Positions 10,659 through 21,280 of a stretch of 64,000 nt of DNA are shown here, one piece after another. The position numbers were made by a program, and so were the translations under genes. Every line of letters begins with the position of its first letter. Within the stretch, counting starts at the first letter, position 1. The notes beneath the pieces were generated by a model. That model had not been told where the DNA came from, searched no databases, and was given only the letters and a program-made list of their open reading frames with translations. Source of the DNA: Cladorrhinum sp. PSN259 (taxonomy: Eukaryota > Ascomycota > Sordariomycetes > Sordariales > Podosporaceae); contig MU867066.1 in assembly GCA_033725935.1 (NCBI GenBank), positions 1 through 64,000 on the forward strand, read 5' to 3'.

Positions 10659-11162
10659 ATGCTTCAACATATTTTTTCCTCAAAACTGCACAGCCACGAG
10701 ATCACGATACCATCGTACTTGGTGGCGTGCGCCTGTTGGGATGTGAACGGAAAAGAGAACTGCAAGACAACGAAAAGGCAATTCTCCAACCGCTGCACCA
10801 ACAGAATGAATCTCAATCAGCCACAAGCTGCAGGAGAGCCCAAATTCTTCTGCGACCGGTGCATGGCTTCCCGCTGCCCTCACCCAGATCCTCGACGGGC
10901 TGTGAGACGGGTGTGCGCGTGCTTAGAGAACCACCTTGAATGCAAGGCCGTGGCACGTCTCCCAGGAATGGAGGATGCATCGTGTGGGGGGTACCAATGG
11001 AAGGGCGAAGGTGAGCAATCTCGTGCTCTGAAGGGAAAGGCCCATGAAGCTTTTCTGCGGGAGTCTACTCTTCTACGGGAGGAGGAGACGGGAGGACAGG
11101 TGGCTCCTTTCGCCACTACTCCGGGATCGGGGTTCCCAGTCTCAATGGGCGATCCTCTCTAA
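10659..11162 (+). CDS. Uncharacterised Cys-rich open frame, antisense to the 3' side of a retroelement
   Basis: An uninterrupted 167-residue frame with a clustered Cys/His pattern: CACWDVNGKENC, then FFCDRCMASRCPHP, then RRVCACLENHLEC and later ASCGGYQW. The opposite strand continues from the chromodomain end of the Gypsy element, so this frame may be an antisense ORF of that element, an independent zinc-binding protein, or chance. Unlike the retroelement body it has no RIP-type stops and is GC-richer. I do not recognise the family. Confidence 0.3.
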   Translation: MLQHIFSSKLHSHEITIPSYLVACACWDVNGKENCKTTKRQFSNRCTNRMNLNQPQAAGEPKFFCDRCMASRCPHPDPRRAVRRVCACLENHLECKAVARLPGMEDASCGGYQWKGEGEQSRALKGKAHEAFLRESTLLREEETGGQVAPFATTPGSGFPVSMGDPL

Positions 11163-11382
11163 CTGTCTTTTGGGGACGTTAGTAACCCTGACTGGCTTGT
11201 GTCCTTAGGGGTTGACTGGTCGAACCTGGATCTAAATTTTGCATCCTAGGTCGATCTGGGTTCTGTCGGTAGAATTGCTGGAGCTTCTCCGAGCAGTCTA
11301 AAAGATCGATAGGTTCCCACGAGTTAGATTCTGGTCCGTAATCGAGCTATTTAATAAGATATTAGAGTTCATTATTATTGAT

Positions 11383-11787
11383 TTAGGAATCTAGGATATC
11401 TTCGACGTCGAACTCTTCTTTATTGTTTACTACCTTAAGCTGCGTCTCGAGTCTGGCTTTTCTTAGTGCGGGTTTAAGCAGGGAAATATAGAATACTTTA
11501 GTTCGTACTTTTATGGAATCGGGTAAGATTAATTTATAGTTTAATATTAAAACTTTCCTTTTAATTTTAAATAGTCCGATTTTCTTAAAATCGAGTTTCC
11601 TGCTTAGTCGTTTCGTATGGAGGTTGCGTATAAGAAGAAACACTTTATCTCCCTCCTCGAGAGGAGGTCCTTCGACCCTATATTTATCGTAGTGGGTGCG
11701 TATTCGTTTCCGGACGAATTCGAGTGTTTCCTTTAGCATATCGTGCATTTCCTGTAACCGTCCTGCATATACCGCTGCTCTAGGCAT
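11383..11787 (-). pseudogene. Gypsy pol C-terminal remnant (integrase end to chromodomain start)
   Basis: The longest open frame left in the element, 134 residues. It contains the conserved stretch after the integrase core: an amphipathic region (LEFVRKRIRTHYDKYR), a GDKVFLLIRNLHTKRLSRKLDFKK beta-strand block and the YISLLKPA motif, ending in EEFDVEDILDS, the first strand of a chromodomain. The rest of the chromodomain continues in shifted frames down to about 11,230. In intact elements this domain targets integration to heterochromatin. Confidence 0.8.
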
Positions 11788-13439
11788 ATCAGCTGCTGGT
11801 CCCTAACGTAGCTCTGGCTAGTACCCGTAATTAGTAAAGAATGGTAATATATTCGTTGACTCTATGCTGCTAGAGTTATATGCTAATTATGCCGTTGGTA
11901 ATAGGTTAACCTAATTATCCTGCTTAAAGTTAATATAGTACCGAAGGTATTATTTAATAACCTAATTAAGCCGTTCGGTCTATTTATTAGTCTAGGGGTA
12001 AAATACGGTCAAGAGCTTAGACTTAACGTCCAGTCGTTTCATTAGGGCTTGCTAAAACTTAGATATAAATAACTTATTTCTGTCCGAAGTAATATTATCT
12101 GGCAATCCGTGTTGGCTTATGATGTTCCGTTCGAAGTGGTAGGCTAATTATTCTGCCGTAGTGGTTTCTCTGAAAGGTATAAAGTAGGCCCACTTAGTAA
12201 GTTTATTAACCATTACCTAAATGGAGTTATATTTAACGTCTATTCTATCTGGTACCGTTAAGTCGGGGAGTTTGGTAATAAAGTCTATCGATATAGATCC
12301 CTATGCTCATTCTGCTATAGGGAGAGGTTCGAGTAGTCTATACGGTTTGTGTCTTGCCGCCTTACTCTTAATGTATATTTCGCATTCTCTAACTATCTTT
12401 TCTATTACCTTTTTTTATTTTTAAGAACGCGTAGTGTTATTATACGCGTTCGAGCGTTTTCTTAATTCCTGGGTGTCCTCTAAGTTTGTTTTCGTATAGT
12501 TTGGTAATATACGCTCGTCTTTTGTCCACTAGTACGTATGCTTTATTAAGGTACTATATTAGGTCGTTATCCTCGGGTCCTACCCGTAACTCCAGTTCTT
12601 CTCTTTTATCCTTATTAACGTCTTATTATTTAGCTTAAAATTCGTAATCTTCCTACTCTATATAGTAGGTTCTGGCGCAGTCTTTCTAGATCTAAATTAC
12701 GTATTCTAAGGTTCCGTCTTTTTCCTTAAAAAGTGGTATTATATCGTACTTTTTATTACCCTTATAATCGGATCTTCTATTAAGCGCGTCTGCTTTAGCG
12801 TTTTCCTTTCCTTTAATATAGTAGATACGGAAGTTAAAGGGGGGCTAGGAATTCTGCCTATCGTATTTATTTAGGACTCAGTTCTTTAATAATAAAGTAT
12901 TTTAAGTTCCGGTAGTCTATAAAAATATCCACTGGTTCCTTAGTCTTACTAAGATAAGGTCTCTATTTATTGAATGCTTCGATGACGGCCATGAGCTCCT
13001 TGTCATGGATTAGGTAATTGAGTACTGGTCTAAAGATCTTTTTCGAAACGAATCTTACGGGGTGTCGCCCGTCGTCGAAGTATTAGTAAAGCTTTATTCC
13101 GATAGCAAAGTCTGATGCATCCGTCTCGACTTAAAAAGGTCTGCTGAAGTCTGGCATCCGTAGTATTAGCTCGCTATTAATAGCTTCTTTAAGCTGGTCG
13201 AAGGCGTCTTATTGTTTTTGTTTCCATTTAAATGGATGTCTTTCGCCGGTAAGCTTATATAGGGGTTTGGCAATTTTGCCGAATCCTTTAATGAAGGATC
13301 TGTAGAAGTTAATGAATCTAATAAATATCCTGACTTCTTTCTGGTTTATTAGTGCCGGCTAGTCCTTGACTGCCGTAATCTTAGCTGATTCTATTCGGAT
13401 TTCTCCCGGAGAGATCTCGAATCTAAGAAAAATTGTTTT

Positions 13440-14250
13440 CTGCACGTGGAATTCGCTCTTACGTAGATTTACTGATAATCCTGTATTTTATAGCGTTTAT
13501 AAAATCTATCGTATGTATTCCTGATGCTCCTCAAGCGTTTTAGAATAAATCAAGATATCGTCTAAGTATATAAAGGCAAATTAATCCAGATAGGGGCGTA
13601 GGGTATAGTCGATTATACTGTGGAATGTCGCCGGGGCGTTAGTGAGTTTAAAAGGCATAATCTGGTACTTAAAGTGCCCGTAGCGAGTCTTGAAAGCTGT
13701 CTTTTATTTATCCCCCTCCTTAATCCGGATGTGGCTAAAGGCCATTAGAAGATCAAGACGACTGAATTATTAGGCGCTAGCTAATCTGTCCTTTATCTCC
13801 CTGATAAGCGGTAGCGGATATCTATTTTTAATTGTTTCCTCGTTTAATTGGCGATAATTAACTATAAGCCTTAAGTCTATTGTCCCTTTTTTGGGTATAA
13901 ATAAAATAGGATAGGCTGCCTTGCTTTACGACTTCCGAATAAACCCTTTTAGTAAATTCTCCTTAATATATTCTTATAAGGCTTAGTCCTATCGTGGCCT
14001 TAGGTAGTATGCTTTATAGTATCGTAACTTAGCTCCTTCCTTTAGTCGAATCTCGTGGTCGAAAGAGGTTCTTACGGGGAGCTTGTTCTTTATCTTATAT
14101 CTGAAGACGGTGAAATTGTGATATTCCCTTAGAATATTACTAAGGTCTTCCTCTTCCTTAGGAAATCCGTGCCCCGGGTTATTACTGAGATTATCCTTTA
14201 GTTTCTCGGGTCTGACGTATATTACCTATTATTTTAGTTCTTTAGGGTAT
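13440..14250 (-). pseudogene. Gypsy reverse transcriptase core remnant
   Basis: The minus strand shows FIYLDDILIY around 13545-13575, the catalytic YxDD box of LTR-retrotransposon reverse transcriptases. Upstream segments are conserved but frame-broken. Many TAG/TAA codons interrupt the domain, so no active enzyme is expected. Confidence 0.75.
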
Positions 14251-15559
14251 AAGGGTCCCTTTTTAAATCTTTCTCTATTAGTTAATATTAGCTTATCGTA
14301 GCTTATATGTTTTATTTACTTGCAAGGGATCTCTTATTCCTTTAGGTACCTGGGAGCCCTATCTAGTTCTGCTTTATTTATCTGTTTGGTATTAAGCCTG
14401 GAGTTAAGATGGCTATTCTCCTAGTCGATATCCGGGTTATATTTCTTTAATTACGGATATCCTAAAATTATATTATATTTGGGACCTGTAGGTAGGATAT
14501 TAAAATTCACCTCCTGTGGGTTATTATCTACTGTAATTAAGAGTATTATTTCCCGTAAACTGATTTTACTATTATAACTGGCCGTTTGCCCTTTATAGGT
14601 CCTTATTCGGTAAGGTTATTTCTTTTTAACTTACGGTATCCTCGTTTTATTTACGAACGAGGGATTAATAATGTTAATCGTATTCCCTAAGTCGATTACT
14701 GTAATGGCTCGATACTCTTTTCCTTTAGAATCTGTCTATCGAACTTTTATAATTAAGGCGTTCTCGTTACTTAATACTATAGCTTAGGCGACCGTTTCGT
14801 AATACGCCGTAGAGGTCTTTTTATTAGATCCGGCTCGCGGCTTTCTAATGCGAGTTATAATCTATCGGTATGGAATTAGTCTGATCTATTTAGGCCTAGG
14901 GAGGCCCGTTAAGCGTTTTCCGATCGTGGCGCTATAATGAGGTTAGAGTTTTATCGTATTTTCCGTCTATACTATTCTCTAGCTTTTTCTCTCTTATGCC
15001 TAACGCACTATATATATGGGCAGTCCTTATAGTCAGGTTTATCCTTATCCTAATATTCTGTGGGTACCTAGCTTTCTATATAGAGGATATTAGCGCGTTC
15101 TGTTAATATCCTAAAATTCCATTCGTTATCCGATCCTACTTCGTAAACTTTAAGAATAGGTTCGTTATCTAAACGTAAGGGAAAGAATTCGTAAAAAACC
15201 TTATATTTATAATAGAAGATATAGTTATCGTAAATATAGTCGAACTAAGCGACGCGTAAATGCAGAATATAGGTAGGTAAGGCGAGGGGTATATCGTTAG
15301 GTCGTCCCCTTTCTTCCCGGATAACCACTATTTCTCGGATATCCTCTACGACTTTCCTAGTTACCGTAAAGCTCTCTATTATATCTTTTAAGGTAACGTA
15401 TTAGCCTATATCTCTATTTATATTTAGTTCTAAAGGGTAATCGATCGTTCCCTCTGGTTCCGAGTTTTCGCTATCGTCGGATAGAGGTAATACGTATTAT
15501 TCTAACTCGCTAATATATTCTTCCTCATTAAAGCCGTCGTAGGTAAGTGTAAGGGTATC

Positions 15560-16720
15560 GTCGTCGTTATCTTACTAAGCTATCTTAATAGTGCGATTAT
15601 CCTTAGTAAACTGCATATGCTTCTATTCGGGTATTAGTTTGAACCTTCTAAGGGCATAGTAATCTCATGCGTAATAACCCATCTTATTATAATTAAAGCA
15701 TTTAACCTTAGACTTATCCTTAGGCTTATCGCCGTACTTACGCTAGTTATTATATTATACTGCGCCGATATTTATAGGTCCTAGGTATATTCTAGTCGAA
15801 GTACTCTTATGCTGGTACTTCTTGGGGGTATTAGCCTTAGGGAAGCGGGGGTCCCTATAAACGCCCTTATCCTCCATTATTCTCTCGAAAATACGATTAT
15901 TAACGATAATAGCTTTACTAATATAGGCATCGAGCAATAAGGTATATCGGTCCTCCTTAATGAGTTTATCCTTAACCTTAGGTTTCAGTCCCCTATAAAA
16001 CTTATTCTTTAGGGCTGCTTTTGCCTAGTTTACCCTAAAAGCGTCGCGACGGAATAATATCGCATACGTTATAGCTAATACTGTCTGCACTAATCGCTTT
16101 AAGCAATCTTCGGCGGCCTTCTCCTCGTCGGGCTCGCTATACATTTTCTTAATTTCCTCCTCGAACTTACTTAACCCGTCCTCAAAGATCTATTAGGTAA
16201 GGGTCTCCCTCTCATCCTCAGCGTAATCGAAGTAATTCCTAAGGATCCCATCGAACCATTACTTAAGGTCTCTTCCGAGGAAACTAATAGCGTAAAGGAA
16301 TTAAGACTCGGGGTCCTTAATACTATAGAGCCGGAGGTTAATTCTAACGTATAAGATCTAAGGCGGGAGTTCTTATTTATTGCCACTAAAAATAGGAGGT
16401 TTGCCGACCTTGGCTGCAATCTTAGGAATATCGTCGGTCTTATTAGCACGCTTACTCGCGATAGCGGTTTAAAGGCGTATAATTTCCTCCTTAAGTTCCT
16501 TAAGTTCGTCCTTTACCATCAGGGTTTCTTCTATACCGAGGAGCTTCCGTCTAATAGTATTAATCTTCTCCTTAAGATTCAGTTTCGGAACCTTTTCTTC
16601 GTCGGATTCGTTATCGCTAGGCGGGTGACGTCCGGAAGTTGGACTTTTCCCTCGTTAACGTTCGGGTTAACGGTGGAGGGATTGGCGGAAGCGGAGGCTA
16701 TATTAAGGGTTGTTCGTGGT
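15560..16720 (-). pseudogene. Gypsy gag remnant with destroyed zinc knuckle
   Basis: The minus strand carries Lys/Glu-rich gag-like text and, at 15658-15700, the residue of a CCHC zinc knuckle. Its first Cys is kept, but the second Cys, the His and the last Cys all read Tyr, and an Arg position reads stop. Each change is explained by C-to-T or G-to-A at CpA/TpG or CpG. Only short open pieces remain (16449-16171 and 15937-15755). Confidence 0.7.
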
Positions 16721-16761
16721 GTCTGAGCACAATATTCGATCTTAAATAACGTAAGCAACGT

Positions 16762-17660
16762 ATTATAACCTGCACCTGGTAGGGTTCAGACTGTAAGGCA
16801 GTACGCCTAGGGTAATATAATAGGGGAATCGAAGGATATAGGACGCTCTCAGACGGGGTCAATTACTATTAACTAATAGGTAGCTCTATAAAGTATCGCT
16901 TTAAATATTATAGACAATGAACGATTGTATTGCTTGCGTAAAGAACCAAGTCCTCACGATAAGAAGTGCCCAGCACTTCTCCTACTTATAATAAAGCTAT
17001 TTACGTGTGTTTTCTAGGTATTTCGTACCTTGCTCTGTCTGCTCTGTGGTGCTCTGTGTGCTCTGTCACAGATCACTGAGATCGCGCGGATCCCACAGAG
17101 CATCTCTTGATTGGTTATCCTGGGACTTGTGGGTCTTTACATCCCTGGCCCAATGATTGGCTGTGGTCACCACGATGCCCTGCATTGTGGTCCGTGTGCG
17201 GGGGAAGACTTACGCGCGAGGCGTAACAGTCCGTGTGCGGGGAAGACTTATGCGCGAGGCGTAACAAAAACCTTTACTTAAAAGATTAAAAAAATTTATT
17301 AAATAAGAAAGGATTTAATAAATAAAGAGAATATTGGGTGGCTTATAGCCTTCGCGTTTATTATATGAACAGAAGAATATCCTCAAGACTAAAGACTCAA
17401 GTTTAGTAAAAGGGTAAAGGAGGAAGAAATTAGTTCTGAAGATAAGTAATTAATAACTACTTATCGTTAGAAATTAGAGGATCCCGATCTGAATATAATA
17501 TGCTCCCTTAAAGAGGGCTATCCCTACTGTCATTTAACAGTAGGGATGGATTGACAGTAATTAATACCGTCTGAAAGCGTCCTATAATCCTCAATTACCC
17601 TGTCATCTTACTTAGGCGTACTGCCTTGCAGTCTGTATCCTACCCGGTGCAGGTTATAAT
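16762..17660. repeat. Imperfect inverted repeat pair around the LTR
   Basis: Segment 16762-16866 and segment 17557-17660 are reverse complements of each other over about 105 bp with scattered substitutions. The shared text includes GGCAGTACGCCTA and GACGCT-TCAGACGG. The left copy lies in the 5' leader side of the minus-strand Gypsy element. The right copy is therefore a fragment of the same family in the opposite orientation. Confidence 0.85.
17190..17266 (-). repeat. Tandem duplication at the start of the 5' LTR
   Basis: Two adjacent copies, 17190-17228 (39 bp) and 17229-17266 (38 bp), differ by a G-run length and one C/T. On the minus strand each copy starts TGTTACGCCTCGCGC, so the LTR terminus itself is duplicated. 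The duplication could be replication slippage or a nested insertion of a second LTR end. Confidence 0.85.
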
Positions 17661-18380
17661 AAGGAGCCAGTAATAGTACTGAAGAAAAAAGCTGGGCGTA
17701 CGCAGGCTGTACCATACCACGCACCCCGTGTAATTATTATCCCCGGTTCCCCTCCAACTTGTATATATAAGGCTAAGGGCCGATGGTTTGGGCACCAAGA
17801 AGGTTCTGCTTTGGCAGTGCTCCCTAGGTATACTCGGGTATATCTGAAAGATGCATACAGAAAGCTGCCTTGGCACAACACAGTAGCGTGAAAATAATCA
17901 GGCTATCATGAGGAGAGCTTGCATAATATTGCTATCTGGAGAGCCGATAATGGTGGACCGGCGAACCGGCTGCCTGCCTACACATACAGCGAGAACATCT
18001 TTATCACCCCAATTAACCGCACATGCATTACTATTATAATCAGCTAATAAGCCGTCCAAACCGTGCTGCTATGCGAGAACCATACTATACACGCTGCCTT
18101 TCTCGATTACTCATGCCATTGCACTCCCACCTCCGCTTCCGAAAATAACGTAGCAGTGGGAGACGACGACGACAAAGCCCTGCCCCTTACTAGACCCAAC
18201 ACTTCAGAAAGGTCGGAATTATGACCTCTAAGACGGCTACGGAGAAGGGCACGAAGCTGGCCATATTAAATTTCTATATCTCGTGCAGTAGGAACCTTTA
18301 AACATCCAATTACCTATCTTATAACTACTACAATATTATAGGCGTAACACGTCTCTCTTGTCAACAGTAACAAAACATCG
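17267..18380. other. Intergenic, AT-rich retroelement debris
   Basis: No gene supported. A perfect 10-bp stem with a 6-nt loop lies at 17521-17546 (TCCCTACTGT paired with ACAGTAGGGA), followed by the inverted-repeat copy at 17557-17660. The rest shows only short overlapping open frames. Confidence 0.45.
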
Positions 18381-20481
18381 TTACGCTAAAAACAACGCAA
18401 AACGCAGCCCAATGATACCAAAGTAAAGAAACGCCGGTAAGGTGGCTCGACCATAAGCGCCAGATGCTTTGACGATCTGAGAAGGCTCGTATAGTACTGG
18501 GGTTGTCGAGTTAACAGTGCCATTCCAACAATATCTGTCAAAACAATCAACACAAACGGCTGGAAAATCGGTTTTGGTGCGGTGAAGGCTTCGCGAGAGG
18601 ATTGCACATCCTAGACAAGCTGGCCACTGGGCATCTACACTGGCGTTGGCCATAGTTGCGACGTTGTACCCATTGTAAATGATTTGTTGCCGCTCCTCGG
18701 TGGTATATTCAAGTTTGAACGTTGTGACGTTGGAGTAAGATGTATATGGAGTGTTGGGAAGGTACACAATTAGAGGCCCCGGCCCTGTCATATTTGCCGG
18801 GTCACAGCCGAAGAACGTAGGACGGCTGTTAAGTCCGAGGTTGACGAATGTGTTTTGGTCTGGGACAGATGGGAACGCGGCGCTGTTTTTAGAATAGTTA
18901 CCGACTGAGCGCTCGTACGTAGCCACAAGAGCCGTGCCGTTGGGCCAATGGGTTCGTGTGTCGGCCGAGCTGTCAACTGCGAGGATTATGTCGACGTTGC
19001 GAAGGGGCCAGAGCAAGGGGTGCAGCGGTATATTTTGGAGGTCCTCGCCGCCATCAACAAGCGTGAGGATGGACGAGTTTGCGTTTCTGTTGTTTTCAAC
19101 ATTATATTGGAAGAATGGGTTCGGCCAGTTCGCAATATCTCTATTCTCTTCGCCGATTTGGGCTAGAGTGGCGTTTATGGATCGAACGAGAAAGTCCGGC
19201 GCGCCTTCCACTCTTGCGATCTGTAGGAAAGCTTGGTTGAATAGTGACGACGATGTGCCCATAACGAAACCGACATTGTCGACCCCAGCAACACACTCTT
19301 CGTTAGAAGGTAGGCTTCCGTTTGTAAATCGCGACCCGACATACCGCAACGGCGCAAACGCGGGGTTACCCGGATCGTAGGATCCCATCTCCCACGGATT
19401 GAACTCAAAAACGGTCGAGTTCTCCCATATTAGATACTGTCCCGCAGGTCGCTCTACCGCTACCATGATGGGCATGGGTATTGAGGCTTCTGTAAATGCC
19501 TTGTCGTCGGAAATGGAAGACAATGTATAGCCTAAATTTGCAAATTGGGTCGTAATTAGCTACGGACAGGGAGTCTAGTACAGTGGTAATATCACTACGT
19601 ACCCGGGCCTCCATCGGTCGCATTAACTAGCTGGTATGACAACGACCTACCCCAGTAATCCGTTATGGTTTTGTTATAACCGGCATCGAATTTGGCGTCT
19701 ACTGAGGCTTGGAGCTCTTGGTAATAATCTCTGACGGATAAGCCAGCCGGGCCTAGATATATATTCTGTTAACGAGTGATCCCCGAGATTTTCAGATAAG
19801 AAACGGGCGGAAACACCTTCGATGATGGTCTCGTTAAATTCCCAGAGCTCGTCCAAGAACCCCTCGGTAGCATGGATAATTGAATCCACCGTAGTGAAGT
19901 TCTGGGTAAAAAGGCTGCCCACTAACCAGCTTCCCCCAGACAGTCCACTCAGGTAAGTGGCCGACTGGAGCACACCTCCCAATCCGCCAGGCGAGGTTGA
20001 GTTGGCAGTCCTGCTATCGAATGCCGATAGAGCTCCCGCACCATTCATCAGCGCACGGTATCCGCCACCGGATACAGCTATTCCAATTCTTGGCACAATC
20101 AGACCACTATCAGCAACTGTCTTAATGTAAGCTCTGGCATCGAAACCTGTGATACTAGCCCTGTTAAGCATATCTACCAATGCCTCCATTGTGGCATTGC
20201 CCCTTCGCTCCAACCATGATGTTTCTTGGGGTGACAGATCTTGTGCGGGCCGAATAAACGGACGCGGTTCGGGGCAAGGGACAGGTGCTGGGGCGTAGCC
20301 GTTCGGAGCATCAGCCTTCCCGCGCCGGTTATATGCTGTGAGTTCCCCGCCATAATGAAAACTAGCGGTACAGCCTACCCCTTGCTTGTTAATGGCAAAT
20401 GACACGCTAATCTTGTTACCGAGCTATAGAATAAACCAACTTACCAGTTAGAGCCGCAAGCATTTTGAGTACCGAAATCAT
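18381..20481 (-). CDS. Lysophospholipase (phospholipase B), probably GPI-anchored, with a frameshift
   Basis: Probable exons on the minus strand: 20481-20445, 20335-19603 and 19531-18381. The introns have good GTAAGT and GTACGT donors. The cPLA2-type catalytic domain is clear: the nucleophile elbow GLSGGSW, an upstream AVSGGGYRALMNGAGAL with the Arg, and the DGGEDLQNIPL Asp region. The N-terminus is hydrophobic and the C-terminus (LYFGIIGLRFALFLA) is a GPI-anchor signal. Such enzymes remove acyl chains from lysophospholipids at the cell surface. Between about 19,815 and 19,785 the frame breaks after GDHSL: the downstream family sequence (LGPAGLSVRDYYQEL) continues one base out of phase, next to an ATATATAT run. 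This is an assembly error, a recent mutation, or an unrecognised splice event. Confidence 0.75.
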
Positions 20482-21280
20482 CTTCAAAGGTGTTGTGGGT
20501 TTGATAAACATTGGAAAGCATACGTATAGGAAGTGTTGTTTGGGTGGTGCCTTTTCCCTGGTGTTCCGCAAATATCGAAGACATTTGTCAATGGAGCCTC
20601 AATCGCATCTTATCTGAGGAGGTCGGCAGAGAATTGCTCGCTGCCCCGCCTTTCTTTAACTCGGGCAATCAAAGGTGTCAACGGATGCAGCAACGGCTGG
20701 GATGTGCTCAGTATCGCTGCTTTCGGAGTTCTTGAAAGTGGCCATAAACTGGAAACAAACAAGACAACGGGTTTAAATCAGAGACGTCATTCTGATACAA
20801 CCATTATCACATCTAACGAGACCGCTTGCGAATTAAGCTATGCCCACCCCCTCTCTACCTCCTGCCGAGCCGAATCGGCATTGGATGTTTTACATTAAGC
20901 TTTGGAAGTTGTACCAGGAAATGGACGACAATACTCGACATGCAGGGCGATAAATTCGGTTAGAGCCATGTATCTAGACATCCGATTTAGTTTGCTACGT
21001 TTACCCCACGGGGTCTAACTGCCGCGTAAATGAAACTATGCGACGTCCTATGCAGGAGATCACATGGTAATGTCTGGGTGAGACAAGATCCCTAACCGAT
21101 CAGATGGACAGTGTGCGCTCTCGTTCAACCATCGATGGGACCTGTCACTCGGACCGCACCAACTTTTGTCTCCGCTCTTAACGACGTCTGGAAGACAGCC
21201 TGCCTAACGAGAGACTGCATGCCTCACGCACAACAGTGCTGATTCTATCTTTTGAAACATCGAATAATAAGCCAGCAAAC
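20482..21280. promoter_or_regulatory. Divergent intergenic region between lysophospholipase and ABC transporter
   Basis: The two flanking genes point away from each other, so both promoters must lie here. Short open frames (for example 20533-20898) show no family resemblance. I found no convincing regulator site. Confidence 0.5.

Larger units (their letters stand above)
11165..17266 (-). mobile_element. RIP-degraded Ty3/Gypsy LTR retrotransposon with chromodomain (chromovirus)
   Basis: On the minus strand, from right to left, there is: an LTR-like start (TGTTACGCCTCGCGC at 17266), a gag zone ending in a ruined CCHC zinc knuckle (15658-15700), a retropepsin-like segment (about 14680-14700), reverse transcriptase with the YLDD box at 13557-13568, RNase H and integrase zones too damaged to delimit, and the pol C-terminus (RNLHTKRLSRKLDF, then FYISLLKPALRK, 11787-11383) leading into a chromodomain (SNSWEPIDLL, then LQQFYRQNP, about 11,230-11,330). 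Stops occur throughout and base content is AT-rich. No matching 3' LTR was recognised at the left end, so the left boundary is approximate. The element is inactive. Confidence 0.85.

Noticed and set aside
20533..20898. 121-residue plus-strand frame between lysophospholipase and ABC transporter
   Set aside because: Lies in the shared promoter, starts near the lysophospholipase 5' end and lacks any family signal.
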